Assembly (NCBI GenBank): GCA_943370285.1
Contig: CALRQJ020000005.1
Location: forward strand, 62,001 to 126,000
DNA: 64,000 nt
From: CALRQJ02 sp943370285
GTDB lineage: Bacteria > Bacteroidota > Bacteroidia > Chitinophagales > Chitinophagaceae
Direction: 5' to 3'
The notes below the pieces were generated by a model. That model was given only the letters and a program-made list of their open reading frames with translations, searched no databases and was not told where the DNA came from. Shown piece by piece: positions 23,778 through 32,841 of the stretch. Every line of letters begins with the position of its first letter. Position 1 is the first letter of the stretch. The translations under genes were made by a program, and so were the position numbers.

Positions 23778-25184
23778 TTAGCGTTGCGGACTAAGGTTAA
23801 TATCTTTCTCATTATCCCAATTAGCCCTTACTGCAAGTTTAATATTTAAGTCAGTAACAATTTCGGGCTGAAGATGTTTACCAAAAAAATAGCCGGTATC
23901 CCATTTGCCATTACTATTTCTGTCGTATAAAATACGAACATCATATTCACCGGGTGGAAATAATTTTCTTGACCAATCTCGTTGTGTTAATCGGGATGAT
24001 TCTACAATTCTATCATCTTTCAACAACAACAAAACAGGATGTGTAGCTGTATCTAAATTGGTAAAACGAAGTCGTACACTCCCATAATCTGATTCTCGTT
24101 TAGTCATGAATTGAAGCGTATCTTTTTTTGATAATATTAATCCTGAAGTATCGGTTACAGCTTCTTTCTGTATTACTAATCGCAGTTGTTTGTCTTGTTG
24201 CCAAGGATATTGAATGGTGAGCTTGGTATTAGTACTGTCTAATGTAAAACGCATTTTCCCAACACTAGTATAATTGGTGTCGGTTAAAACAAAACCTGTA
24301 GTATCAAACTTTTTAAGTGGTTTATTGAAAGTGAGTATCAAATCGTTTAACAAATCTTGTCGATTATTGTCAAGGTTGTTACTAATGATAATTTTTTTTT
24401 CTCCATTTTTTGGCTCATTGCCTTTTGATGGCGTTGCAGCAGGTGTAGCTTCGGCTAATTTATAAGCATAAAAAGTAGCCGCAGCTGTATTGTTATTTAT
24501 AAGTACCGCACTGTCTAAAAAGGCAAAGAATTTGGTAGAGTCTTCATATTTTTTGCTGTACTCGTTAGGAATAACATAAGCATAGAATTTACCTTCCGGC
24601 AGATTCTTAAACATAAAATTCCCTTTGCCATCAAGCTTGGTAATGTACCGAGGTCTTTCTTTTGCCACAGCCGAGTCGTCGCCATTACGGTGTAACACTA
24701 CCAATAATGTGCTATCCGTTTTCCCGTTTTGAGCCAGCAACACTTTACCTGAAAAAGTATTCGAATCAATAGTATTACCGGTAGAAAAAACATAAGTGAA
24801 GCCTTTTACGATATTACCTTCATTAATGTCTTTAATCGCTTCACCGAAATTGATAGAATAGGTAGTGTTGGGTTCTAGCGTATCTTTTAATTTAATGGAT
24901 ACATTTCTAAACTTATAATCGATGATAGGAGAATTTTTAGGCAGCGGAGAAACAATGACATTTTCTTGTGCCGATTGAATTTCTACAAACTCATCGAAGG
25001 TTAGGTTGATTTTATTACCTGTAAAATTAGTAGCCGAATCTTTAGGATTTGCAGTAACCAAACGTGGCGGCAAAGAATCTCTTGGACCACCCGATGGCGG
25101 TACAATATTGGCACAAGAACTTAACAATAGCATTTGTTGTGCCGCAACAATCAATAAGAAAAAACAAAAAATCCTTTTAAGCAT
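23778..25184 (-). CDS. Ig-like (Big_5) domain lipoprotein
   Basis: 468 residues from ATG 25184 (MLKRIFCFFLLIVAAQQ), chosen because it gives a clean lipoprotein signal with lipobox LLSSC. The first domain (about 25-130) is a Big_5 Ig-like fold: PPRLVTANPKDSATNF, INLTFDEFVEIQ and YSINFGEAIKDINEGN are its markers. A second set of strands (FVLTDTNYTSVGKMRF, LVIQKEAVTDTSGL) and a C-terminal DVRILYDRNSNGKWDTGYF segment follow. This architecture is frequent in Bacteroidota as a surface lipoprotein of unknown function. Between the helicase and recR genes, same strand, 77 and 42 bases from them. Confidence 0.75.
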   Translation of the reverse strand: MLKRIFCFFLLIVAAQQMLLLSSCANIVPPSGGPRDSLPPRLVTANPKDSATNFTGNKINLTFDEFVEIQSAQENVIVSPLPKNSPIIDYKFRNVSIKLKDTLEPNTTYSINFGEAIKDINEGNIVKGFTYVFSTGNTIDSNTFSGKVLLAQNGKTDSTLLVVLHRNGDDSAVAKERPRYITKLDGKGNFMFKNLPEGKFYAYVIPNEYSKKYEDSTKFFAFLDSAVLINNNTAAATFYAYKLAEATPAATPSKGNEPKNGEKKIIISNNLDNNRQDLLNDLILTFNKPLKKFDTTGFVLTDTNYTSVGKMRFTLDSTNTKLTIQYPWQQDKQLRLVIQKEAVTDTSGLILSKKDTLQFMTKRESDYGSVRLRFTNLDTATHPVLLLLKDDRIVESSRLTQRDWSRKLFPPGEYDVRILYDRNSNGKWDTGYFFGKHLQPEIVTDLNIKLAVRANWDNEKDINLSPQR

Positions 25185-25261
25185 TGGATGATGATAAAGG
25201 TGCAAACATAAAACCTTTGCTACAGCATTGGCTAAAGAAAATCATAAAAAACGCATACGCA

Positions 25262-28200
25262 TCATTCTTCTTCGTCTGAAGCTTCATGTAACGCAACTGC
25301 CAAATTATTGGTTTTGGCAAAATTGCACCAATGACAATCTGCTTTACCACAGCCGGTATAAAAATCTCGGTTTTGAATTTTGACCCAAACCATTTTCACT
25401 TGTTCGGTTACCGTTGTAATATCCTGCGGTGAGATTACGATTTTAGCTTTTTGGTAATTTTTCTTTTTATCCGGTTCAATAAAATCAAATTCAGTACTAA
25501 TTACTTTCCAATCTTTTTGTTCGTAATTGTCAACTAGAATTTTATAAAACACTGCTTGTCGCCAATAATCGCCACCGTTAGGTTCCTTTTCATTAGGCGG
25601 CAACAATTTAGTTTTGGCATTATCTACATTACCCGTTTTGTAATCAACCACATTTACTTCCTTACCATTAAATTCTAGTTTATCTAATTTGCCTTTTAAC
25701 GGCACATCGCCAAGGGTAACATTTCTAATATTTCTTTCTACCGCAACAATGGTGTTAAAACTGTTGATGTATTTGTCGTAATAATTGTTCAATACTTCTT
25801 GCCCGTATTCCATTCTTCGGTCATATTGCTCTTTGGTAAAACTTTCTCTATGACGTTTCATGTACCATTCAAAATCGTAGATGAACACTTCTTTGCTTGG
25901 AAACACATTGTTATTTTGTTGCATTTTTTCAAACAGCTTTTGCAAAGCATGGTGCACAGCCGAACCAAACTCAGTAGCTTCTGATTTACCAGATGGTATC
26001 CTAACCAAGTTGGTAAAATAAAACTGCAACGGACATTTTAAATAAGCATTTAAAGCTGTTACGTTCATTACAAATTTGTCGAGTATCGGTGTAATGAAAT
26101 CGTCTTCTGCTTTTGCAATTTCCGGTTGTAATCCTTCAGAAAAATATAACGCAGAAAAACTACTCAGCACTTCCTCCTCTAACATCACTTTTTGCACCGG
26201 TAATTGATGTATTTCTTGAATTTCGGCAATAAAAATGGAGGGTTCTAATGGTTTACCATCATTAGCAAACTGACTGTAAGAGATTTGCAAATGCAGTTCT
26301 GCTCTAGTCAATGCCACATAAAATAATCGCCGCAATTCTTCTTCTTCTGCCTGTTTGGGTTGTGAAGTAAACAATGTATCAGGGTAGCTATAACCACCAC
26401 CCGGTTTTCTTTTCTTCTCCCAAAAATTAGCATTGCAGCCTGCTACAAAAACATGCTCAAATTCTAACCCTTTTGAACCATGTGTGGTTAGTAAATTAAC
26501 GCCTTTTTCATTGCCACTCACTTCCACAATTTTTAATGGTAACCCTTCTTTCTTCATCAATTCAATAACAGTTACCAACTGTTGTAAACGCATATCGGGT
26601 TTACGACGAGTTTCTTCTTTTACAAAATCAAACAAAGCAGTAAGTACCGTTAATAGCCAATGTTTATCAGGGCTTTGCATGATGAAGTTCAATACGCCTG
26701 CTTCACGAATGATATGTTCAAACAGTTGTTGTACCGTAACATTGGGCACATCGGCAATCAACTTTTCTATGGCATTAGATGCTTGTTGCAGCCCTTGGTG
26801 TGGCGGTGCAGAGAATAAATCTTTAACTGAGGTATGTACTTTTTCGTACAATGCCTGACGAATAGACGTCTTATCATCTTTATAGTTTCTTTGTGCTACC
26901 GCAACACTGAGTTTGGCAATTTCGATGGGTGGAATACCGAACCAATCTGCATGCAACAATTCAAATAATTTCTCATCGCCACCATAAGATATGTGATGTT
27001 CTTCTGACAGATACTGCAGTAATAAAATAATTTTTTGTGCTAATGGTATATCAAACAAATTAAGCTGCCGCTTACTGTAAACCGGAATATTTTTGAGCTT
27101 ACAATAAGTAGTTAACTCATCGCCATATTTATGCTCTTTGTATAAAACTGCAATCTTTCCTGCAGGTACACCTTGTTGAATCAATTGTTCTATTTGCATT
27201 ACCAAATGAATCATCTCCTGCCGCTGCGTTGCATATTCTGCAATGATGGGTGGAGTAGTCAGGTGTTTAATAGCTTCTTTAGACGTTACTAAGTCTTTAC
27301 TCAACCCCGGAATTTGCTGTACTAATCTTTCGGTGTTTTTATTGATGAGTGTTTTTGAAATATCTAACACCGGTTGTACAGAACGATAGTTTTGTGTCAG
27401 CACAACAGTCAACAAATCTTTCTGGTAACTTTCTGCAAAGGCCAACATGTTTTCTACGTTAGCACCTTGAAAACGATAAATACTTTGATCATCATCTCCC
27501 ACTACAAAAACATTGGGCTTGTCCCAATAATTGATGAGTAGTTGCACCAACTTGTTTTGTGTGCCACTAGTATCTTGGTATTCATCTACCAAAATGTATA
27601 AGTATTTTTCTTGATAATTAGCCAATAAAGATGAATGCTCTTCAAATGCTTTAATCACCCAATTAATCATATCATCAAAATCGTATCTGTTCCGACTTCG
27701 CATCAATTGTTGAAAACGGTCAAACTCATGTATTGCTGCCCGCAATTTTTCCATCTTCTCTGTCTCTTGTTCAATCAGATGAATTTTTACATCTCCTGCA
27801 TTAAATTGTTTGTATTTTCTCGAATAAATAAATTCAGGTCTGTTAGGTAAATCTGCCAAATAGTTATCAATACATTGTTCGATAAAAGTGGGTGTCCACC
27901 CTTCTTTTTTCATATGACTGAATAAAGCATGCAGGTTGTGAATTTCAAAATACACATCGCCACGATAGCGCTTTAGCGGATGATTTTTTGGGAAACCATC
28001 AATCAGTTCTTTGAAATATTCGATGCGTTCTAAATCGCTGATAGGGTCTAAGGCTGTTTTTTCAAACAACGATAAATTTTCTTGAATGATATCATTACAA
28101 AAAGCATGAAACGTATAGAGGTTTACTTTATACGCATCGGCACCTATAAATTGTTGTAGTCGCTTACGCATAGCTACCACACCGGCATCGGTATAAGTGA

Positions 28201-28402
28201 GGCAAAGAATATTTTCGGGCAAAGCATCGGTATCGGTTAAAATCTTACCTATTCGGGCACTTAAAATTTGCGTTTTACCGGTACCCGGACCAGCAATTAC
28301 CATTACCGGACCTTCAATGGTATTGACTGCCAAACGTTGTTGCTCATTTAAAGCATTGTAGGCTTCTTGAAATTTTTTAGCTTGTATTTGTTGTGCTGAC
28401 AT
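25262..28402 (-). CDS. UvrD/Rep-type helicase with Fe-S RecB-like nuclease domain
   Basis: 1046 residues. Superfamily 1A helicase motifs: AGPGTGKTQILSARI (I), ILVDEYQDTSGTQN (II), GDDDQSIYRFQGA (III), LTQNYRS (IV) and LLTTHGSKGLEFEHVFVAG (V), with YVALTRAELHLQIS (VI). From about residue 780 follows a PD-(D/E)xK nuclease: ECP-like YLKCPLQFYF, EFGSAVHHAL, GKLDKLEFNGKEVNVVDYKTGN, then CGKADCHWC. The first Cys (KCPLQFY) plus the three C-terminal ones form the four-Cys iron-sulfur staple known from AddB and Cas4. It joins helicase and nuclease in one chain and should process double-strand breaks or damaged ends; no AddB partner is adjacent. Confidence 0.88.
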   Translation of the reverse strand: MSAQQIQAKKFQEAYNALNEQQRLAVNTIEGPVMVIAGPGTGKTQILSARIGKILTDTDALPENILCLTYTDAGVVAMRKRLQQFIGADAYKVNLYTFHAFCNDIIQENLSLFEKTALDPISDLERIEYFKELIDGFPKNHPLKRYRGDVYFEIHNLHALFSHMKKEGWTPTFIEQCIDNYLADLPNRPEFIYSRKYKQFNAGDVKIHLIEQETEKMEKLRAAIHEFDRFQQLMRSRNRYDFDDMINWVIKAFEEHSSLLANYQEKYLYILVDEYQDTSGTQNKLVQLLINYWDKPNVFVVGDDDQSIYRFQGANVENMLAFAESYQKDLLTVVLTQNYRSVQPVLDISKTLINKNTERLVQQIPGLSKDLVTSKEAIKHLTTPPIIAEYATQRQEMIHLVMQIEQLIQQGVPAGKIAVLYKEHKYGDELTTYCKLKNIPVYSKRQLNLFDIPLAQKIILLLQYLSEEHHISYGGDEKLFELLHADWFGIPPIEIAKLSVAVAQRNYKDDKTSIRQALYEKVHTSVKDLFSAPPHQGLQQASNAIEKLIADVPNVTVQQLFEHIIREAGVLNFIMQSPDKHWLLTVLTALFDFVKEETRRKPDMRLQQLVTVIELMKKEGLPLKIVEVSGNEKGVNLLTTHGSKGLEFEHVFVAGCNANFWEKKRKPGGGYSYPDTLFTSQPKQAEEEELRRLFYVALTRAELHLQISYSQFANDGKPLEPSIFIAEIQEIHQLPVQKVMLEEEVLSSFSALYFSEGLQPEIAKAEDDFITPILDKFVMNVTALNAYLKCPLQFYFTNLVRIPSGKSEATEFGSAVHHALQKLFEKMQQNNNVFPSKEVFIYDFEWYMKRHRESFTKEQYDRRMEYGQEVLNNYYDKYINSFNTIVAVERNIRNVTLGDVPLKGKLDKLEFNGKEVNVVDYKTGNVDNAKTKLLPPNEKEPNGGDYWRQAVFYKILVDNYEQKDWKVISTEFDFIEPDKKKNYQKAKIVISPQDITTVTEQVKMVWVKIQNRDFYTGCGKADCHWCNFAKTNNLAVALHEASDEEE

Positions 28403-28500
28403 AAGCCAAAGTTAATGCTTGATACGGCTTAGGATAAAGTCTTTTTTGCTTAAACAGAACCTTAAGCTGAATACTTTGTTGTTATATAAAATAGTTTTTC

Positions 28501-28974
28501 ATGAGCAAAGTTTATTCGCTGAAAACCGTTCAAAATCTGCCCATTTCATTAGATGCAGCTTGGGATTTTTTCAGTAGCCCCGCCAACTTAAAAGAGATTA
28601 CACCTAGTAATTTGGGCTTCAACATAATTAGTAAGCACCATGGCGAAAAAATGTATCCCGGTCAAATTATTGAATATAAAGTGAGTCCGGTTTTAGGTAT
28701 TCCACTCTACTGGATGACGGAAATAACCCATGTTGAAGACAAAAAGTATTTTGTTGATGAACAACGTTTTGGTCCCTATTCCATGTGGCATCACCAACAC
28801 CATTTTAAAGCAGTTGAAGGAGGCGTAGAGATGACTGATATTGTTCATTATAAAATTCCATTCTGGATATTGGGAGATATTGCACATGGCTTGTTTGTAC
28901 AAAACGAAGTGAAAAAGATTTTTGACCATCGCTTTATTGCTGTTGAGCAACGCTTCGGAAAATGGAATCGATAA
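28501..28974 (+). CDS. SRPBCC (START-like) family protein
   Basis: 157 residues, cytoplasmic. LPISLDAAWDFFSSPANLKEITPSNLGF is the entry of a helix-grip (Bet v1/START-like) fold; PGQIIEYKVSPVLGIPLYWMTEI and RFGPYSMWHHQHHFK continue it, and a long C-terminal helix (NEVKKIFDHRFIAVEQRFG) closes the pocket. This subfamily resembles the cyclase/dehydrase group and binds a hydrophobic ligand; substrate unknown. Divergent from the helicase gene with 98 bases between the starts. A bidirectional terminator at 28978-29012 separates it from the convergent TPR gene. Confidence 0.82.
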   Translation: MSKVYSLKTVQNLPISLDAAWDFFSSPANLKEITPSNLGFNIISKHHGEKMYPGQIIEYKVSPVLGIPLYWMTEITHVEDKKYFVDEQRFGPYSMWHHQHHFKAVEGGVEMTDIVHYKIPFWILGDIAHGLFVQNEVKKIFDHRFIAVEQRFGKWNR

Positions 28975-28977
28975 AAA

Positions 28978-29012
28978 CAAAAAGGTGAAGCCATAAAGAC
29001 TTCACCTTTTTT
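28978..29012. terminator. Bidirectional terminator
   Basis: AAAAGGTGAAG / CTTCACCTTTT stem with a 9-base loop, A run before and T6 after. Lies between the convergent SRPBCC and TPR genes. Confidence 0.85.
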
Positions 29013-29029
29013 AATAGTGGCTTTAATGA

Positions 29030-29683
29030 TTAACCCGGAATACGAGAGATATATTTTTCAATTTCTTTGATCTGATCTACTACTTGTTTGGTTTTAGGAT
29101 TGAGTGCTTTTGCTTTTCTGAAGTAATCTTTAGCCGCTCTAAACTCTCTTTTGTTCATAAAAATCTGGCACATACTTAAAAAGGCAACAGCTTCACTTTC
29201 TTTATCGGGGATGCCTGCACGAATAGCAGCACGGATATAGCTTTCGCCCTGTTTCATATCGCCTTTTTGCATAGCCATCATACCCAATTGTAACTTATTA
29301 GCACCTTCTGCTTCAGCCATTGGCGAACCCAAGTCTAAACTTTTTTTCATGTGTTTTTCAGCACTGTCAAAGTCTTGGTCCATCATAGACAAATTACCTT
29401 TAACCGTGTAATACGTTGAACGGATAGGTTTGTACAGTAGGTTAGGATACCAAATGCTGTTCATGATACGCTTTACTTCTTCCATATCACCACGTTCCAT
29501 CGGTTCTTGAATCAAACGCATAGGACCAATCATAAAATGGCTCACTAAACCAATGACACCTATAAAATATAATGGGAAGGTTGGCCAAAACCCGGTCCCG
29601 GTAACATTGAGTACAATAGCGCCAACAATAGCCACAATACTGAGTATAAAACGGTATTTTATGAGTAAGTTATAAAACTTCAT
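29030..29683 (-). CDS. Membrane-anchored TPR protein
   Basis: 217 residues. Two closely spaced N-terminal membrane segments (about 10-27 and 32-50) precede a tetratricopeptide region (about 70-205): YTVKGNLSMMDQDFDSAEKHMKKSLDLG, KLQLGMMAMQKGDMKQGESYI and FLSMCQIFMNKREFRAAKDYFRKAKALN-type helices with the small/large residue spacing of TPRs. It would scaffold protein contacts at the inner membrane, cytoplasmic face most likely. A good promoter lies 19 bases upstream (29702-29732), so it is transcribed alone. No specific partner is visible. Confidence 0.8.
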   Translation of the reverse strand: MKFYNLLIKYRFILSIVAIVGAIVLNVTGTGFWPTFPLYFIGVIGLVSHFMIGPMRLIQEPMERGDMEEVKRIMNSIWYPNLLYKPIRSTYYTVKGNLSMMDQDFDSAEKHMKKSLDLGSPMAEAEGANKLQLGMMAMQKGDMKQGESYIRAAIRAGIPDKESEAVAFLSMCQIFMNKREFRAAKDYFRKAKALNPKTKQVVDQIKEIEKYISRIPG

Positions 29684-29701
29684 AGCTTGATTTTAGGGCT
29701 G

Positions 29702-29732
29702 CAAAGATAGGAGAGTGCAGGTAGATTACAGA
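29702..29732 (-). promoter_or_regulatory. Promoter of the TPR gene
   Basis: Minus strand: TCTG (29729-29732), 19-base spacer, TATCTTTG (29702-29709), an exact TAnnTTTG. The leader would be only about a dozen bases. On the plus strand TATTTTTG at 29761-29768 also fits the -7 consensus and may drive the tRNA gene, but its -33 box is not properly spaced. Confidence 0.6.
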
Positions 29733-29872
29733 TTTGATGTTAGGGTTTGATAAATTCTTTTATTTTTGCCCTCCCAACAACGATTTTAGCTAGTTTTTTA
29801 AGGCTTTAATGGTGAATTGGTTCTTTAGTTCATGGATACCTGCAGGTTTGCAGGGTATAGATGATTAATATT

Positions 29873-29944
29873 GGTCCCGTAGTTCAATGGATAGAATAGA
29901 AGTTTCCTAAACTTTAGATGCAGGTTCGATTCCTGCCGGGACTA
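29873..29944 (+). tRNA. tRNA-Arg (anticodon CCU)
   Basis: 72 bases fold into a full cloverleaf: acceptor GGTCCCG / CGGGACT (first pair G-U), D arm GTTC/GAAT, anticodon stem GAAGT/ACTTT with loop TTCCTAA (anticodon CCT), four-base variable region, T arm GCAGG-TTCGATT-CCTGC, discriminator A. The 3' CCA is not encoded, as usual in many Bacteroidota. It reads the AGG codon. Confidence 0.95.
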
Positions 29945-29947
29945 CAC

Positions 29948-29967
29948 TGTTATTTTATAAAATAACA
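29948..29967. repeat. 20-bp perfect palindrome after the tRNA gene
   Basis: TGTTATTTTA followed directly by its exact complement. It starts 3 bases after the tRNA end. Could be a processing or termination element, although no T run follows. Confidence 0.5.
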
Positions 29968-30218
29968 AAACGACTAGAAATTTTTAGAATTCTTGAAAAA
30001 GAAGGCTAAAAATTTACTACCGCCAATAAATCTGCCAGCAAATGGTTAGAACTTGTGGTAGTTAACTCTACTTTTTTATGTACTTCAAATTTGCGTTTCC
30101 GTTCGTTTGATTTAAAAAGGAAACATAACTAACCTCAAACACTCCACTGTACTTGTAAGTATTTCATTTCTGATCAGCACACTAAAACGGCTGCTTTCAA
30201 CCTAAGGCTTGTAACTGT
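29968..30218. other. Gene-poor gap with a possible decayed ORF (30006-30129, minus)
   Basis: No convincing gene. On the minus strand 30129-30006 is an open stretch of about 41 codons without a start codon (...RKFEVHKKVELTTTSSN...) ending in TAG. Its composition looks protein-like, so it could be the tail of a lost gene. No terminator with a T run was recognised for the envelope operon that ends at 30219. Confidence 0.3.
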
Positions 30219-31088
30219 TTATTCTTTCTTTTTAGCTTCTTGATTAGCTGCAATCGAAAATACAAAAGGTTCACTTCTGCTTTCGCCATTGCCATCGGTC
30301 TGTACCAACGGTAAGCCATTAGCATCTAATGTTTGAATGGTCCATATGAATTTGATGGGCAGTGAATCAGTAGCACTAAAAGCTAACCTTGGTTGCCAAA
30401 TATATTGGGTGATACCACGAACAGTAATATCTAACAACGGCTGATTACTTCTCAATGCTTGTACCGATTGTTGATGTTGTAATACTTCAAATACTTGTAA
30501 GCGATAGGTACTTTGTATTGCCTGTACTTGCGGAATAACTGGTGTCCACCTAAAAGTGATGGCGGTTTGAGCTGCCTCTTTTTTTAGTACCGATTGATTA
30601 AGCGGCATCATCAAAAAAGGCAATTGTATAGATGCCATGTTAAAACTGCGGCACTTTGCTGCCACAATAGGTTGAAAGTTACTCGGCGCTAAAATGGATA
30701 CACATAATTGGTACTGACCGGCAGGCAACTTACCCGTTTTATCTAATGTACTTTTATAAGTGCCGGTAAAATTCATGATTTCTAAAGGCATTACATCTTT
30801 ACTGTAATACACCCTCACTCCTCTTATTAAAGTAACAGGTGTGGCTTTGGTCACATCGGTAACACCAATCACCGTTCCGTCTGATAATTTGATTTCTGTT
30901 TTAAAAATACCTTGCTGTGGATTGGGGTCGGCTTTGTCTACAATAAAATTGACAATAGTATTTTTAATTGCCCACTCACTTAACACCGCAGTAGGCGAAG
31001 ATTGTACATTTAAAGTAGTACTGATTTGTGCTACTCCCTGCATAGCAGATAGTACAATAATGGTTGATATATAAAGTAATTGCTTCAT
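30219..31088 (-). CDS. Secreted Fn3-like protein (short paralogue of the 36298 protein)
   Basis: 289 residues with a signal peptide (1-20, ending GVAQ). No database family recognised. An N-terminal beta domain (about 25-155) ends in LPAGQYQLCVSILAPSNF, parallel to LPPGEYELRVQFFGNG in the 746-residue protein at 36298. Then comes an Fn3-like domain with TFRWTPVIPQVQAIQSTYRLQVF and VQALRSNQPLLDI, clearly related to SFRWTPVVPKPQEPVTYRLKVW and VQAMKANQPIFEK of that protein. Last gene of the five-gene envelope operon, 10 bases after the barrel gene. Possibly a periplasmic or surface partner or alternative form of the larger protein; function unknown. Confidence 0.7.
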   Translation of the reverse strand: MKQLLYISTIIVLSAMQGVAQISTTLNVQSSPTAVLSEWAIKNTIVNFIVDKADPNPQQGIFKTEIKLSDGTVIGVTDVTKATPVTLIRGVRVYYSKDVMPLEIMNFTGTYKSTLDKTGKLPAGQYQLCVSILAPSNFQPIVAAKCRSFNMASIQLPFLMMPLNQSVLKKEAAQTAITFRWTPVIPQVQAIQSTYRLQVFEVLQHQQSVQALRSNQPLLDITVRGITQYIWQPRLAFSATDSLPIKFIWTIQTLDANGLPLVQTDGNGESRSEPFVFSIAANQEAKKKE

Positions 31089-31098
31089 GGTTATGCGG

Positions 31099-32841
31099 TT
31101 AAAATTTGTACTGTAATCCTGTTCTTAGATTAGACTCTAGATAATTGGCTCCAACTAATGGTATTGAGCCTAACTCGTCGCCATACTTGAAATAATTGGT
31201 AGATAGAAAACTATTCCAACTCAATTTCTTGTTCAATTTACAATCTATATTACAGGATGCGATGATATTATTATTAGCTGTAAAAGTATTCAGCTTTCCT
31301 AAAGTGTATTGCAACTGTCCACGCAGTTGAACTTTTTGCTTGGCTACCGGCATTCCTAAACTTGAACTCAATGTAAATAGTCGATTGGTAACTGTTGGAA
31401 TACGATTGTTAAAAAACATCAAACTAAAATCAGGAGTCAAGGTTTTATTAAAAAATACCGGCACATAGGTTAAAATGGCTGTGTGGGTATTGTTACTGGT
31501 TGTAACGTTTGTATTAACATCTCTTTCATCGTATTTGCTATAGTTATAACTAAGGGTAAGAATATTTGTCATGGTTGTAGTTGACCAAGTGTAAGTAGGA
31601 CTAAGCCCTATATCGTTACTTACATTTTTAATGCCATAAGGGTTTAAACCACTTGCTGTTTGAAATCCGAAATTATTATAGTTGACATTTAAACTAAACC
31701 GTTCATTAAACTGCGTAAACCAATTTACATTTCCTATAAACTGAGTAGCTCTTAAACCAGTATTACTCATATTGTTTACTCTTTGACCTACACTTGCGGT
31801 AACATTCATTTTATTTTTCCAGGCATTAAAACGAGTGTTGATGGTATTATCCCAATGATCGGCTTGCATAAACGGATAGCCCGTTGTTTGATAACCGGCA
31901 CCAATATATTTTGACGCATAACTGATATCGAAATTGGTAGATTTTTTTCCGACACTTAACTGACCGGCATAATCTTTAGTCGTAGATGTTCTGGCATCAA
32001 TAAAAGGCTTGAATGATAAATTACCCGGCAATAAGAGCAACGGAGCATTTAAATCTTTTGTAAAAAAACTTTGCGCTGCCTCCATGTTCATGAACCAACC
32101 TTTATCAAAAAATTTATCTAATATAAAACTCATAGTGAAGCCTTCTTGCGGCAGCACAGTTAAAGGTGGACTTGTTACAGAACCTATATCATCTTTAGCC
32201 TTAGAAAAATTGAATGCTACTTTATGGTCTCCTTCCACTTCTCGGCCTATTTGAAACATATAATGTTTTCGTTTGTAAGCTCCCACAATACCCGGTGGTG
32301 GTAAGGCGGTGAAATTTACGCCTTGCTGCGACACTCCGGTAAAAAACTTGAACAAGAATTTACCGGGATGCAGACTAACACCGGCTCCAAAAATGCCAAT
32401 ATCACCGGTTGATAAATCAGAATATTTGAGGTACTGTGTACCCAGCAATAACTCAGCCCATTTGTATTTTGGATTTAAGCCGAAATTGTTCATCGGGTTA
32501 TTAATCCATTGCCCCAATGTTTGTCCTTTACCACCACTTACAAAACCACTGTACGGTCCGGCAAAGTTGGTAGGTATAGCTGCAAAATTAAAGTTGAATG
32601 GAAGTGTAAAGTTTTTACCCCATTTCATGGTAGGCTGAAATTGAAAACGCAACTGATTCCATGGTCTACGTGGTGAATAAATGCCACTACCCGATGGGTT
32701 GACGTTTAATCCATAACCTTCATAAGTAAAACCCATTGTACCGGAAATGGAAAATGGATTTGCCGAATTTTGAGCATTCCCGTTCGCTGCTGATAGTACC
32801 AATGCTATAAAGAGAAAGAGGACTTGATTTGATAGCTTCAT
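31099..32841 (-). CDS. Outer-membrane beta-barrel protein
   Basis: 580 residues. Signal peptide (about 1-23, ending GNAQ), then continuous amphipathic strands to the end: MGFTYEGYGLNVNPSG, LRFQFQPTMKWGKNFTLPFNFN, HYMFQIGREVEGDHKVAFNFS, NMTASVG-like turns, and the terminal NYLESNLRTGLQYKF with the C-terminal aromatic residue recognised by the Bam machinery. Length suggests a large barrel (20 or more strands). No plug or TonB box seen. Its start codon overlaps the stop of the lysyl-oxidase gene (TAATG), so the two are translated together. Likely the outer-membrane anchor or exit channel for the products of this operon (inference). Confidence 0.8.
   Translation of the reverse strand: MKLSNQVLFLFIALVLSAANGNAQNSANPFSISGTMGFTYEGYGLNVNPSGSGIYSPRRPWNQLRFQFQPTMKWGKNFTLPFNFNFAAIPTNFAGPYSGFVSGGKGQTLGQWINNPMNNFGLNPKYKWAELLLGTQYLKYSDLSTGDIGIFGAGVSLHPGKFLFKFFTGVSQQGVNFTALPPPGIVGAYKRKHYMFQIGREVEGDHKVAFNFSKAKDDIGSVTSPPLTVLPQEGFTMSFILDKFFDKGWFMNMEAAQSFFTKDLNAPLLLLPGNLSFKPFIDARTSTTKDYAGQLSVGKKSTNFDISYASKYIGAGYQTTGYPFMQADHWDNTINTRFNAWKNKMNVTASVGQRVNNMSNTGLRATQFIGNVNWFTQFNERFSLNVNYNNFGFQTASGLNPYGIKNVSNDIGLSPTYTWSTTTMTNILTLSYNYSKYDERDVNTNVTTSNNTHTAILTYVPVFFNKTLTPDFSLMFFNNRIPTVTNRLFTLSSSLGMPVAKQKVQLRGQLQYTLGKLNTFTANNNIIASCNIDCKLNKKLSWNSFLSTNYFKYGDELGSIPLVGANYLESNLRTGLQYKF

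Noticed and set aside
28440..28500. Promoter for the SRPBCC gene (TTTTG ... TACTTTG)
   Set aside because: Spacer of about 23 bases is too long and the -7 box is one base short.
30006..30129. Open stretch on the minus strand ending in TAG
   Set aside because: No start codon and no recognised homology; noted only as a possible remnant.
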